Shown piece by piece: positions 23,911 through 31,971 of a stretch of 39,052 nucleotides of DNA (position 1 is its first letter; every line of letters starts with the position of its first letter). Origin of the DNA: Saprospiraceae bacterium (GTDB taxonomy: Bacteria; Bacteroidota; Bacteroidia; Chitinophagales; Saprospiraceae); the NCBI GenBank assembly GCA_020629315.1, contig JAHDDO010000014.1:1-39052 (forward strand). The letters run 5' to 3'. Below the pieces are notes generated by a model. It did no database searches, was not told the origin of the DNA, and saw only the letters and a list, made by a program, of their open reading frames with translations. The position numbers and the translations under genes are program-made.

Positions 23911-26002
23911 ACGCGCGTAATTTTTCGAGTTGTTGATGGATCAATGGAATTTGTTTGTCAAATGACTGTATTAGCTGTTCTAATTCTAACTTGAGTTGTT
24001 TGTCAGAAAGTTCCTGTATAGTGTCATGGATCACCCTTGCTTCATCTGATAAGGTGCTTAAGCCGACCATTTTAAGGCTTGGATGAATTTTGTGGAGCAG
24101 TTGATATATTTCCTCTTTATCAAGCTTATGTACTGTTTTTCTGAGTTTGTCAATGTAAGGTGGTGCTGTTTCTAAGAAAATCTCAAACATATCGTAGCTT
24201 GATTCTAAATCGTCCCCATATGCTTCTAGTAGGAAAGATTGATCTAGTTCTTTTAGGTAAGTAAAGCCTGTGCTTTTCGAAACTGTTTGTGGCTTTTCAT
24301 CTTGAGGCTCTAAGAGATAATGCCGAATTATTTTCTTGAGTTGAGCTGGAGAAAAGGGTTTAGAAACGAAATCAACCATACCACTGGCTAAGGCTTTATT
24401 CTTCATACTCAAGAAGGTAGAGGCTGTTAATGCAATTATGGGTGTTTTTGCATTTATCGTTTCTTTTAATATTAACTCTGTAGCCTCAATGCCGCCCATT
24501 ACAGGCATCTGCAGATCCATTAAAATTAAATCATATTCATTTATAGAACAAGCATCGTAGGCCTCTTGACCATTATAAGCAAATTCAAAATCAATAGCCC
24601 ATTTCTTGAATAAACTGGAAATGTATTTTCTATTCATTTTATTATCCTCGGCTATCAACACCTTTTTACCTGAAAAATCATCATTCAGTATGTGAAGAGA
24701 TGTTGATGATAGCTTGTTTTTAAAAATTTCATCCCCAAACTCAAAGTCTAATTCGAAGCTAAATGTGGAACCAATACCCGCAGTACTTTCCACTTTTATT
24801 TCGCTATTTAGTAATTCAAGAATTCGTTTGGAAATAAATAAACCTAAACCAGATCCACCAAAGTCTCTTGATATGAATTTGTCTGCTTGCTGGAATCGAT
24901 TAAAGATTCTTTTTAACTGAGTTTCAGACATCCCAATGCCCGTATCTGTTACTTTAAAATTGAGTTTCTGTTTACCCTCATGCAATTCTAGTAATTCGAC
25001 TTTAAGTTTTATTTCTCCTTTTTCAGTAAATTTTTCTGCGTTAGACATTAAGTTCATGAGAACTTGATTGAGCAATATTGGATCCTGTTTAATGAGTCTG
25101 TTAACTTGGTGATCCAATTCCATTACTATAGAAAGGTCCTTTTCTCTCGCTTTGAAAACAAAGGTTTCTTTTATTGTTTGCAGTAATTGTGAAAGATCAA
25201 AGAATTCAGGTAAGACATCAATTTTTCCAGCATCTATTTTGGAAATGTCTAGTATGTCCGATAATAAAGATTGAAGAAGATTCGCTCCATTAAGGATGAT
25301 ACTCAAGTATTCTTGTTGCTCTTCATCCAAATTAGTTGAACTCATAAGGTGAGACATTCCCACTATAGCATTAAGCGGCGTTCTAATTTCATGAGACATA
25401 TTTGCCAAGAACACCTTTTCCGCTTTTTGCGCTTCAATAGCACTGTCTTTAGCATCAATTAATTCATGCTCTAACTCTTTTTGTTTTGTAATATCAAAGA
25501 ACAACGCTACACGACCGGTTAAATCATTTTTTTCATCTTTCCCACTAACTGCAGCCCCTGAAACTAAAGCCCAAAATTTGGATCCATCTTTTCTTGTGAT
25601 GTGCATTTCATCAACATGGATTTTTCCGGAAGTTAGATCTTCAGCGATGCGTATTACTTCGGATTTATCATAAAAATCAAACGCATTTTTGCCAAGAAGC
25701 TCATGACTCTCATAGCCCGTTAGATCGCAATAGACATCGTTTACCTTTTGAATATTTCCTTGCATATCGGTTTCAAGCATACCAATACGCATATTGTTAA
25801 TCATTTGCCGATACTTTCGTTCACTTCTTACTAGTTCGGCACTTCGATCTTCTACAGTCTTTTCAAGTTCTTCGTTAAACTTTTTGAGTTGCAAATTTGC
25901 TTCATAAAGCTCCAGGGATTTTTGTTCTAAAATCCGTTCTGCTTCTTTCCGTGCTTGTCGTTCACGAAATGATCTTCGTTTAAGAAGTTCTAGTTCTTTC
26001 AT
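23885..26002 (-). CDS. Hybrid histidine kinase, coiled coil-PAS-HK-REC-HPt (H-NOX partner)
   Basis: 705 aa, no transmembrane segment, so cytoplasmic. Residues 1-60 form a charged coiled coil. PAS/PAC is about 65-175 (NNMRIGMLETDMQGNIQKVND, DITKQKELE). The dimerisation domain holds His204 in MSHEIRTPLNA. The ATPase has NLMSNAEKF, DTGIGMS and GGSGLGLFI. The receiver has Asp496 in LILMDLQMP. The HPt domain is about 600-700 with His640 in KIHPSLKMVGL. A His-Asp-His relay to the LytTR regulator next door is therefore possible. The start overlaps the H-NOX stop by 4 bp (ATGA), the classic arrangement of an H-NOX-associated kinase whose activity is set by NO-bound H-NOX. Confidence 0.93.
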   Translation of the reverse strand: MKELELLKRRSFRERQARKEAERILEQKSLELYEANLQLKKFNEELEKTVEDRSAELVRSERKYRQMINNMRIGMLETDMQGNIQKVNDVYCDLTGYESHELLGKNAFDFYDKSEVIRIAEDLTSGKIHVDEMHITRKDGSKFWALVSGAAVSGKDEKNDLTGRVALFFDITKQKELEHELIDAKDSAIEAQKAEKVFLANMSHEIRTPLNAIVGMSHLMSSTNLDEEQQEYLSIILNGANLLQSLLSDILDISKIDAGKIDVLPEFFDLSQLLQTIKETFVFKAREKDLSIVMELDHQVNRLIKQDPILLNQVLMNLMSNAEKFTEKGEIKLKVELLELHEGKQKLNFKVTDTGIGMSETQLKRIFNRFQQADKFISRDFGGSGLGLFISKRILELLNSEIKVESTAGIGSTFSFELDFEFGDEIFKNKLSSTSLHILNDDFSGKKVLIAEDNKMNRKYISSLFKKWAIDFEFAYNGQEAYDACSINEYDLILMDLQMPVMGGIEATELILKETINAKTPIIALTASTFLSMKNKALASGMVDFVSKPFSPAQLKKIIRHYLLEPQDEKPQTVSKSTGFTYLKELDQSFLLEAYGDDLESSYDMFEIFLETAPPYIDKLRKTVHKLDKEEIYQLLHKIHPSLKMVGLSTLSDEARVIHDTIQELSDKQLKLELEQLIQSFDKQIPLIHQQLEKLRAYVSEDHYH

Positions 26003-26538
26003 ATAAGATTGATCGAAAACTTAACTTGAGTATGATCTTCAGAGACCACTTCTGTAGAAAGTGTATAATCTTGCTTATAATGATTCATGGTTTCTTCTAT
26101 AAGACCTTCGGCTAAGGATGATAACTTTCTAGTAGACTTATAAATTAGTTCCAATTCTGTTTCTGAAACTCTATTTGATTTAAAGGAAGGTAGTTCCGCA
26201 TCTGCATACAGCTTTTTCACTTCTACGTGTATGTAATTATCTATAGATTCTAAAAAGCTGAATGCATCATCACATCTTTCAAAAAATGCGGGATAGGTCT
26301 TAAGGAAGGTTGAAAATAGTTTTTTTCCAAATGCCTTTAACAAGATAGGTATTTCCACCTTAGTAGCTTTTGATAAACTCATCACTAAGGCAAGCATTTC
26401 TGAAAATGGATAGGTGCCGACTGCTGTATAAACACCTTGAGATGGGGCTTTAGAATCGATAATTATTTTATCAACTGTTTCATAACCGAACTCATCTTCA
26501 ACCATTTCTAAAAATTCAGTAAATACAATTCCCTTCAT
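25999..26538 (-). CDS. H-NOX haem-nitric oxide/oxygen-binding sensor
   Basis: 179 aa, standard H-NOX length. It starts MKGIVFTEFLEMVEDEFGYE, the family N-terminus. The haem ligands are readable: proximal His104 (NYIHVEV), Pro117 (ELPSF), and YxSxR at Tyr133-Ser135-Arg137 (YKSTR) that holds the propionates. H-NOX proteins bind NO by ferrous haem and control a partner kinase or cyclase in the cytoplasm; whether this one also binds oxygen cannot be judged from the distal side. First gene of the operon H-NOX, kinase, LytTR, TPR-barrel. The kinase start overlaps this stop by 4 bp. Confidence 0.95.
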   Translation of the reverse strand: MKGIVFTEFLEMVEDEFGYETVDKIIIDSKAPSQGVYTAVGTYPFSEMLALVMSLSKATKVEIPILLKAFGKKLFSTFLKTYPAFFERCDDAFSFLESIDNYIHVEVKKLYADAELPSFKSNRVSETELELIYKSTRKLSSLAEGLIEETMNHYKQDYTLSTEVVSEDHTQVKFSINLI

Positions 26539-26555
26539 CGTTACATTAAATTTGA

Positions 26556-26584
26556 TTTGAAGATACGGATACTAGCTATATTTT
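26556..26584 (+). promoter_or_regulatory. Possible promoter of the DUF2237 gene
   Basis: TTTG (26556-26559), 17 bases, then TATATTTT (26577-26584, 7 of 8 to TAnnTTTG). It sits in the 71-bp gap between the divergent H-NOX and DUF2237 genes. Confidence 0.4.
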
Positions 26585-26609
26585 TATCCTAATTGAAGAC
26601 AAGCAAAAC

Positions 26610-27101
26610 ATGCGTAAACCCCTAGGATTACTACTTTTAATTTTTGTGCCGATTATTGTGGGCGTTTATTTCATTAGGGAAATGAGCGTCTCTGTTGAAA
26701 ACGAGGATTGTTTTTCACAGGGAAAGGGTGCTAGTTTAGTATCAGCAAACAATATTTTTAATGAAGCTTTGCAACCATGCTGCCTGGATCCCATGACCGG
26801 ATACTTTAGGAATGGCTACTGTGAAACCAATGCTACAGATTACGGAAGACACATAGTTTGTGCTATTGTAGATGATGATTTTCTGCAATATTCAAAGTCT
26901 CTAGGCAATGACTTGATTAGTCCTAGACCCGGTCGTAATTTCCCAGGCTTAAAAGCAGGTGATAAATGGTGTTTGTGCATTTCACGCTGGATAGAGGCTG
27001 TAGAAGCAGGGGTGGGACCCAAGATCGACCCACACGCCACCCATGAAAATTGTACTAAAGTGGTCCCTATCCAAACCTTGTTAGACTATTCATTAGATTG
27101 A
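26610..27101 (+). CDS. DUF2237 family protein with N-terminal membrane anchor
   Basis: 163 aa. Residues 5-22 (LGLLLLIFVPIIVGVYFI) are a transmembrane anchor or uncleaved signal. The rest matches DUF2237: LQPCCLDPMTGYFRNGYC, GRHIVCAIVDDDFLQYSKS, GNDLISPRPGRNFPGLKAGD and WCLCISRWIEAVEAGVGP. Many conserved Cys are present (CC, WCLC). Most family members I know lack the anchor and are cytoplasmic, so export of this one is unusual. Function unknown. It is divergent from the H-NOX gene, but nothing else links them. Confidence 0.88.
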   Translation: MRKPLGLLLLIFVPIIVGVYFIREMSVSVENEDCFSQGKGASLVSANNIFNEALQPCCLDPMTGYFRNGYCETNATDYGRHIVCAIVDDDFLQYSKSLGNDLISPRPGRNFPGLKAGDKWCLCISRWIEAVEAGVGPKIDPHATHENCTKVVPIQTLLDYSLD

Positions 27102-27130
27102 AAATCATTGAATTAATTGCTCTTTATGAA

Positions 27131-27181
27131 ACCTTTTTTTCGTAAAAAGCATTACATTTGCACTCCTGTTTGTAAAAAGCA
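27131..27181 (+). promoter_or_regulatory. rpsU promoter with flanking direct repeats
   Basis: TACATTTG at 27153-27160 is a perfect -7 box. A T-rich stretch lies just upstream at 27131-27140. The 10-mer GTAAAAAGCA occurs at 27142 and again at 27172, 30 bp apart, bracketing the box. This may be a control site. Confidence 0.5.
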
Positions 27182-27215
27182 GGATATTCTATTAGACTAA
27201 ATGTATTGAATTTAC

Positions 27216-27407
27216 ATGATCATAATTGATGTAAAACCAGAGGAATCGATTGATAGAGCGCTTAAGAGATACAAGCGTAAACATCGGGATATCGGCGTGA
27301 TTAAAGAACTTCGAAATCGTAAGCACTTCACTAAAAAGTCGATTGTACGTCGTAATCAAATCCTCAATGCTGCCTATAGACTTAAGAAATTTGAGTCAGT
27401 ACAGTAA
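27216..27407 (+). CDS. rpsU: 30S ribosomal protein bS21
   Basis: 63 aa, the usual Bacteroidota length. It starts MIIIDVKPEESIDRALKRYKRK and continues with VIKELRNRKHFTKKSIVRR, the bS21 signature. It sits on the 30S platform near the 3' end of 16S rRNA; in Bacteroidota bS21 helps bury the anti-Shine-Dalgarno, which fits the lack of SD sequences in this window. A strong promoter lies 50 bp upstream. A small unknown gene follows 15 bp downstream and is probably co-transcribed. Confidence 0.96.
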   Translation: MIIIDVKPEESIDRALKRYKRKHRDIGVIKELRNRKHFTKKSIVRRNQILNAAYRLKKFESVQ

Positions 27408-27422
27408 TTAAACGCCATATAT

Positions 27423-27644
27423 ATGTCCAGACGCAGTACCAAAAAGTTCGAATTTGGTAAGGGTGTGTATTACTTTGAAATTAACAAAGGATACCAGTCC
27501 AATATTACCATTAAGAGAATGACCCTTGATAAGGCTTTAGATGCCTTTAGACTTTACAATAAAAATCAGCAAAAAGTAACGTGGTTAGGGAAATGGGATG
27601 GCAGTAAGTTTGTTGAAAATGACATTGAGAAGCTAGTCAAATAA
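27423..27644 (+). CDS. Small basic protein of unknown function downstream of rpsU
   Basis: 73 aa, rich in Lys and aromatic residues (KKFEFGKGVYYFEINKGYQS, TIKRMTLDKALDAFRLYNKN, VTWLGKWDGSKFV). It reads as a compact beta-beta-alpha-beta fold. It has no signal peptide, no Cys and no known motif. The 15-bp gap after rpsU and equal codon use support a real gene and a link with translation, though function is unknown. Confidence 0.75.
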   Translation: MSRRSTKKFEFGKGVYYFEINKGYQSNITIKRMTLDKALDAFRLYNKNQQKVTWLGKWDGSKFVENDIEKLVK

Positions 27645-27715
27645 GGAATTATTTTACCTTTCCGTTTTTCTATTTTGCTATAAAATTTGCTTTAGTTTAC
27701 TTTGTATAGCTAAAC

Positions 27716-28276
27716 ATGGCAAATAAATTCACTAAAGAAGCTTTACAATCGCTTAAGAGTGTAGGATCCGTAGCTCCAAGCTCTAAGTTCCTTGCTAAAA
27801 CTATGCTCAAGCATATAGATTTTAGTAGCCCTTTAGTCATAGTAGAATTTGGTCCTGGTACAGGTGCCTTAACTAAGCCGTTGCTTTCTGAACTTTCAGA
27901 ATCAAGCCTTTTATACTCATTTGAACTTAATGAAACGTTTGCAAATCAATTGGATCAGCAATTCGCTGATGAAAGTCAATTGAAATTGATTATTGATTCT
28001 GCCCTTCAATTTGATGAATACCTTTTGGCAGATGGGATTGACAAAGTAGATTATTTCGTTTCAAGCCTTCCATTAACTTTAATGAATACCCAGTCGAGAA
28101 ACATTTTACTGGATAAATGTTCTGATTATTTAGCTGATGATGGTTATTTCTTACAATACCAGTATAGCCTTAATAGTTACAAACGTTTAAAAGAGAAATT
28201 TGCTACTGTGAATGTGGATTTTACGCTCATCAATCTTCCACCGGCCTTTGTCTATGTTTGTAGCAATTTGTTATGA
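27716..28276 (+). CDS. Class I SAM-dependent methyltransferase (phospholipid/rRNA-dimethylase-like)
   Basis: 186 aa. The SAM-binding motif I is VIVEFGPGTGALTKPLL; acidic motif II is YSFELNETFANQL; a motif IV-like stretch is YFVSSLPLTLMN. SVGSVAPSSKFLAKTML at the start is the pattern of PmtA-type phospholipid N-methyltransferases and of KsgA-like proteins. The target is not determined; a membrane lipid is the better guess because the RNA-binding C-terminal domain is absent. Its end overlaps the tetR start by 4 bp (ATGA), so the two are co-transcribed. Confidence 0.85.
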   Translation: MANKFTKEALQSLKSVGSVAPSSKFLAKTMLKHIDFSSPLVIVEFGPGTGALTKPLLSELSESSLLYSFELNETFANQLDQQFADESQLKLIIDSALQFDEYLLADGIDKVDYFVSSLPLTLMNTQSRNILLDKCSDYLADDGYFLQYQYSLNSYKRLKEKFATVNVDFTLINLPPAFVYVCSNLL

Positions 28277-28851
28277 AGCAGATGTCAAAAAGAGCTGAAA
28301 TAATTTCTTGTGCTGCGCGATTGTTTCGAAAGCGTGGATTTAGTGCTACTTCTGTCAGGGACATTGCTCGAGAGATGGGAATGGAAGCCTCCAGTTTGTA
28401 CAACCACATAAAGTCTAAGCAGGAACTATTGTCAAGTTTATTGCTTGATATAGCCCACACTTTTTCTGAAGGAATGGAATCCATTGAAACGGCATCTATT
28501 CCTGCGTATCAAAAATTAGAGCGATTGGTCGCTTTGCATGTTCGAATTTCGGTTGAAAAAACCGATGCCGTCAGTTTGGTACCAAGCGAATGGATACATC
28601 TAGATACAGATAGTATTAAGCAATTCCTCGCTTTACGTGATGAGTATGATAAAACGTTTAAAGCGATTCTTTCAGCCTGCATAAAGGAAGGGAGTATTAA
28701 ATCTGTAAATGTTGATCTTGCTGCTTTTTCAATTCTTAGTTCCCTTCGCTGGTTGTACTCATGGTATTCTAAAAATCAGAATATCAATATTGTAGAATTA
28801 GAAGAAGAGATGAAAAGCTATTTATTAAAAGGCCTAGTACAAAACACTTGA
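28273..28851 (+). CDS. TetR-family regulator, likely repressor of the paa operon
   Basis: 192 aa. The N-terminal helix-turn-helix is AEIISCAARLFRKRGFSATSVRDIAREMGMEASSLYNHIKS. The C-terminal ligand domain is helical (VALHVRISVEKTDAVSLVPS, LVALHVRI). ATG at 28273 overlaps the methyltransferase stop; ATG at 28282 (MSKRAE) is an equally good start. TetR-type PaaR proteins repress phenylacetate genes and release with phenylacetyl-CoA. Here the stop codon overlaps the -33 element of the paa promoter and a perfect palindrome lies on its -7 box, so control of paa is well supported. The ligand is inferred. Confidence 0.9.
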   Translation: MKQMSKRAEIISCAARLFRKRGFSATSVRDIAREMGMEASSLYNHIKSKQELLSSLLLDIAHTFSEGMESIETASIPAYQKLERLVALHVRISVEKTDAVSLVPSEWIHLDTDSIKQFLALRDEYDKTFKAILSACIKEGSIKSVNVDLAAFSILSSLRWLYSWYSKNQNINIVELEEEMKSYLLKGLVQNT

Positions 28852-28878
28852 CATTTAAACTAACAATCGTTAGTTTTG
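28848..28878 (+). promoter_or_regulatory. paa operon promoter with overlapping TetR operator
   Basis: TTG at 28848-28850, 20 bases, then TAGTTTTG at 28871-28878, a perfect TAnnTTTG. The palindrome AAACTAAC-AATC-GTTAGTTT (28857-28876) covers the spacer and most of the -7 box, so a bound dimer would block polymerase. Confidence 0.75.
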
Positions 28879-28896
28879 TACCACACCTTGGTCGTA

Positions 28897-29976
28897 ATGT
28901 CAGAAACAAAGAGATTTTTTGCACTTACAGTGAAGTCGATTCACAAGACTACAAAAGATTGTGTAGTCATAGAGTTTGAAGTACCAACTCCTCTTCAAGA
29001 TATTTTCTCATTTACACAAGGACAATATCTAACATTAGAAGCGGACATAAATGGAGAAAAAGTACGGCGGTCATATTCGTTATGCTCCAGTCCATTTGAT
29101 AAGGAATGGAAAGTTGCCGTTAAACAAGTGCCATCTGGTTTATTTTCAAGTTATGCTAATGAGGTATTGAAGAAAGGTGATATTCTTCGAGTCATGCCGC
29201 CAGACGGCCGATTTTTCGTCCCCATATCGGAAGATTCAAGTCGGAATTATGTTTGCTTCGCAGCCGGTAGTGGTATCACTCCCATATTATCTATTATTAA
29301 GGCGCACTTGGAGGCGGAGCCAAATGCTCATTTTACCTTATGTTATGTTAATAGAAGTGTTAGTGCTATAATCCTTAAGGAAGAGATAGAAGCCTTAAAA
29401 AATATCTATATGGAACGGTTGGAAATATTTTACTTTCTTACCAAAGAGTATAGGAATGTACCGCTTTTTGATGGAAGGTTAAATATAGAAAAGTTGCAGA
29501 CTCTGTCTGAAAGCTTTATTAATATGGAAGCCGTTGATCACTTCTTTTTGTGTGGACCCGAAGAAATGATTTTTATGACCAAGGACTTCTTGACTTCTAC
29601 AGGAATTGCTGCTGATAAAATTCACTTTGAGTTATTTACTGCATCAACAAGTGGACAAGCAAAGAAGACCAAAGATTACAGCGAGGTAGCTGGAAATTTA
29701 GCAGACATCACCATTTTAGATGGTGGAAAAAGCTTTACTTTCAGTATAGACCAAGGGAGTCAGAATATTTTAGATGCAGCCCTAGCCAATCAGGCAGATT
29801 TGCCTTATGCATGTAAAGGAGGGGTATGTTGTACATGCCGAGCAAAATTAGTTGAAGGCAAGGTGGATATGCTTACAAACTATGCCTTGGAAGAAGAGGA
29901 AGTTGAGGCTGGTTATATATTGACGTGCCAATCTATTCCATTATCCGATAAAATTGTGGTTGACTTTGACCAATAA
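28897..29976 (+). CDS. paaE: Phenylacetyl-CoA epoxidase reductase subunit
   Basis: 359 aa from ATG at 28897. An upstream in-frame TTG at 28876 is rejected because it lies in the -7 box. An N-terminal ferredoxin-NADP-reductase-like part has RRSYSLCSSP (FAD) and CFAAGSGITPILSIIK (NADPH). The C-terminal 2Fe-2S ferredoxin holds Cys in YACKGGVCCTCRAK and later LTCQS. It passes electrons from NADPH to the diiron oxygenase PaaABC. First gene of the operon; paaA follows after 11 bp. This order (E before A) is common in Bacteroidota. Confidence 0.95.
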   Translation: MSETKRFFALTVKSIHKTTKDCVVIEFEVPTPLQDIFSFTQGQYLTLEADINGEKVRRSYSLCSSPFDKEWKVAVKQVPSGLFSSYANEVLKKGDILRVMPPDGRFFVPISEDSSRNYVCFAAGSGITPILSIIKAHLEAEPNAHFTLCYVNRSVSAIILKEEIEALKNIYMERLEIFYFLTKEYRNVPLFDGRLNIEKLQTLSESFINMEAVDHFFLCGPEEMIFMTKDFLTSTGIAADKIHFELFTASTSGQAKKTKDYSEVAGNLADITILDGGKSFTFSIDQGSQNILDAALANQADLPYACKGGVCCTCRAKLVEGKVDMLTNYALEEEEVEAGYILTCQSIPLSDKIVVDFDQ

Positions 29977-29987
29977 ATCTATGAATT

Positions 29988-30935
29988 ATGAATCTTAGCT
30001 TAGAAAATTTGGAAAAACAATTCCAGGACAGGATCGATGCTGGTGATAACATTGAACCAAAAGACTGGATGCCTGAAAAGTACAGAAAAACACATATCCG
30101 ACAAATATCACAACATGCTCATTCGGAAATTGTGGGTATGTTGCCTGAGGGTAATTGGATAACCAGAGCACCTAGTTTGCGACGAAAGGTGGCCTTGTTA
30201 GCTAAGGTTCAAGATGAGGCTGGTCATGGTCTATATCTATATAGCGCTGCCGAGACATTGGGTATTAGCCGAGATGAACTTTTTAACCAATTGCATACTG
30301 GTAAAGCGAAGTATTCAAGCATATTTAATTATCCTGCTGTGACGTGGGCAGATATGGGAGCCATTGGATGGTTAGTCGATGGAGCGGCGATTATTAATCA
30401 GGTAATGCTTACGCGTACATCTTATGGGCCATATGCTAGGGCCATGGTTCGTATATGCAAAGAAGAATCTTTTCACCAACGACAGGGGTTTGAGATAATG
30501 CTTACCCTTTCGAAAGGAACAGCTGAACAAAAGGAAATGGCGCAAGACGCATTGGATAGATGGTGGTGGCCATCCTTGATGATGTTTGGTCCAACAGATG
30601 CAGCTTCGACTCATACAGAGCAATCTATGAAATGGAAAATCAAGCGTAAGACTAACGATGAGCTCAGACAACAATTCATAGATATTACTGCTCCACAAGC
30701 CGAGTTTCTAGGCCTTAAAATTCCAGATCCAGCATTACAATGGAATGAAGAACGAGGCCATTATGATTTTGGCGAAATAAATTGGGATGAGTTTTGGCAG
30801 GTGGTCAAGGGCTATGGACCTTGTAATAAAGAAAGAATAAATGCAAGAGTTAAGGCATGGGATGAAGGAGCGTGGGTGCGAGAAGCGGCTTTAGCTTATG
30901 CAGAAAAGAAAGATAGTATTCAAAAAGCAATATAG
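29988..30935 (+). CDS. paaA: Phenylacetyl-CoA 1,2-epoxidase catalytic subunit
   Basis: 315 aa, family length. Diiron ligands are readable: Glu47 (HSEIVG), Glu77 and His80 (QDEAGH), Glu160 and His163 (KEESFHQ). With PaaB and PaaC it forms the monooxygenase that epoxidises the aromatic ring of phenylacetyl-CoA. Conserved pieces include [20 protein letters not shown] and [13 protein letters not shown]. paaE lies 11 bp upstream, paaB 5 bp downstream. Confidence 0.97.
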   Translation: MNLSLENLEKQFQDRIDAGDNIEPKDWMPEKYRKTHIRQISQHAHSEIVGMLPEGNWITRAPSLRRKVALLAKVQDEAGHGLYLYSAAETLGISRDELFNQLHTGKAKYSSIFNYPAVTWADMGAIGWLVDGAAIINQVMLTRTSYGPYARAMVRICKEESFHQRQGFEIMLTLSKGTAEQKEMAQDALDRWWWPSLMMFGPTDAASTHTEQSMKWKIKRKTNDELRQQFIDITAPQAEFLGLKIPDPALQWNEERGHYDFGEINWDEFWQVVKGYGPCNKERINARVKAWDEGAWVREAALAYAEKKDSIQKAI

Positions 30936-30940
30936 AGATC

Positions 30941-31225
30941 ATGAATAACGAATGGCCTTTGTTCGAAATATTTATACGAAGTAAAAATGGTTTAGAGCAC
31001 AGACACATGGGGAGCCTTCATGCAGCTGATGCTGTGATGGCTATGGAAAATGCCAGGGATGTTTATACTAGAAGACAGGAAGGTGTTTCTATTTGGGTAG
31101 TGCCTTCATCTGAAATTACTGCTTCAAATCCAGAAAACAATGGGGAGCTTTTTGCACCTGCTGAAGATAAAGTCTATCGACACCCCACCTTCTATGACCT
31201 TCCTGACGAACTTAAACACATATAA
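30941..31225 (+). CDS. paaB: Phenylacetyl-CoA epoxidase subunit B
   Basis: 94 aa, usual length. It begins EWPLFEIFIRSKNGLEHRHMGSLHAADA, the PaaB signature, with ARDVYTRRQEGVSIWVVPS following. It is a structural subunit that bridges the PaaAC catalytic cores. Its stop overlaps the paaC start by one base (31225). Confidence 0.96.
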   Translation: MNNEWPLFEIFIRSKNGLEHRHMGSLHAADAVMAMENARDVYTRRQEGVSIWVVPSSEITASNPENNGELFAPAEDKVYRHPTFYDLPDELKHI

Positions 31226-31971
31226 TGCAACGTGCTCTTTATAAATATATATTGCTTCTAGGTGATAATGCGTTAGTGTTAGGACATAGATTGTCTGAGT
31301 TATGTGGGCATGGGCCAAGCTTAGAGACTGATATAGCCTTGACCAATATGTCCTTGGATTATTTCGGTCAAGTTAGAAACTATTTTCAATATGCTGCCGA
31401 ACTTGAAGGTGGTTCAGAAGATAGTATTGCTTTCTTGCGAAAAGAAAGACAATATGTGAATTGTCTTTTAGTAGAGCAAAAGAATACAGATTTTGCGTAC
31501 ATAATTATGCGTCAATTCTTATTTGATCATTGGTACTTGCTAATACTCGAATCATTATGTTCAAGTAAAGATGAGCGTATTAATGCCATAGCTAATAAAG
31601 CCATTAAGGAAGTAAAATATCATCATCGGTTTTCGGAAACATGGGTTCAGCGATTAGCCGGAGGCACCAGCGAATCATTTAAGAGGATTCAAGATGCCAC
31701 GACTTTTCTGTACCCATATACCCAAGAACTCATAGTTGCTAATGCCATAGAGGTGGAAATGCATGAAGCAGGTATTGGTCCAGACCTAAAGGACATTGGA
31801 CAACACTACTATGATCAAATACATACAGTATTTAATAAAACGGGCTTGCAGAAACCCGAAGAAAACTTCTTTCATAAAGGAGGAAAAGAAGGTATACATA
31901 CAGAGCATCTTGGATTTATTTTAGCCGAGTTACAATACATGCAACGGACTTATCCAAATATGCAATGGTAA
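31225..31971 (+). CDS. paaC: Phenylacetyl-CoA epoxidase subunit C
   Basis: 248 aa. It has the ferritin-like fold of PaaC: LLGDNALVLGHRLSELCGHGP, DIALTNMSLDYFGQVRNYFQYAAEL, EVKYHHRFSETWVQRLAGGT. PaaC is the non-catalytic partner of PaaA that holds its fold and active site. paaB is 1 bp upstream (overlap) and paaD overlaps the end by 7 bp, so the five subunits are made together. Confidence 0.96.
   Translation: MQRALYKYILLLGDNALVLGHRLSELCGHGPSLETDIALTNMSLDYFGQVRNYFQYAAELEGGSEDSIAFLRKERQYVNCLLVEQKNTDFAYIIMRQFLFDHWYLLILESLCSSKDERINAIANKAIKEVKYHHRFSETWVQRLAGGTSESFKRIQDATTFLYPYTQELIVANAIEVEMHEAGIGPDLKDIGQHYYDQIHTVFNKTGLQKPEENFFHKGGKEGIHTEHLGFILAELQYMQRTYPNMQW

Noticed and set aside
28876..28896. 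TTG start for paaE at 28876
   Set aside because: It lies inside the -7 box, so it would not be transcribed; ATG 28897 begins the conserved sequence.
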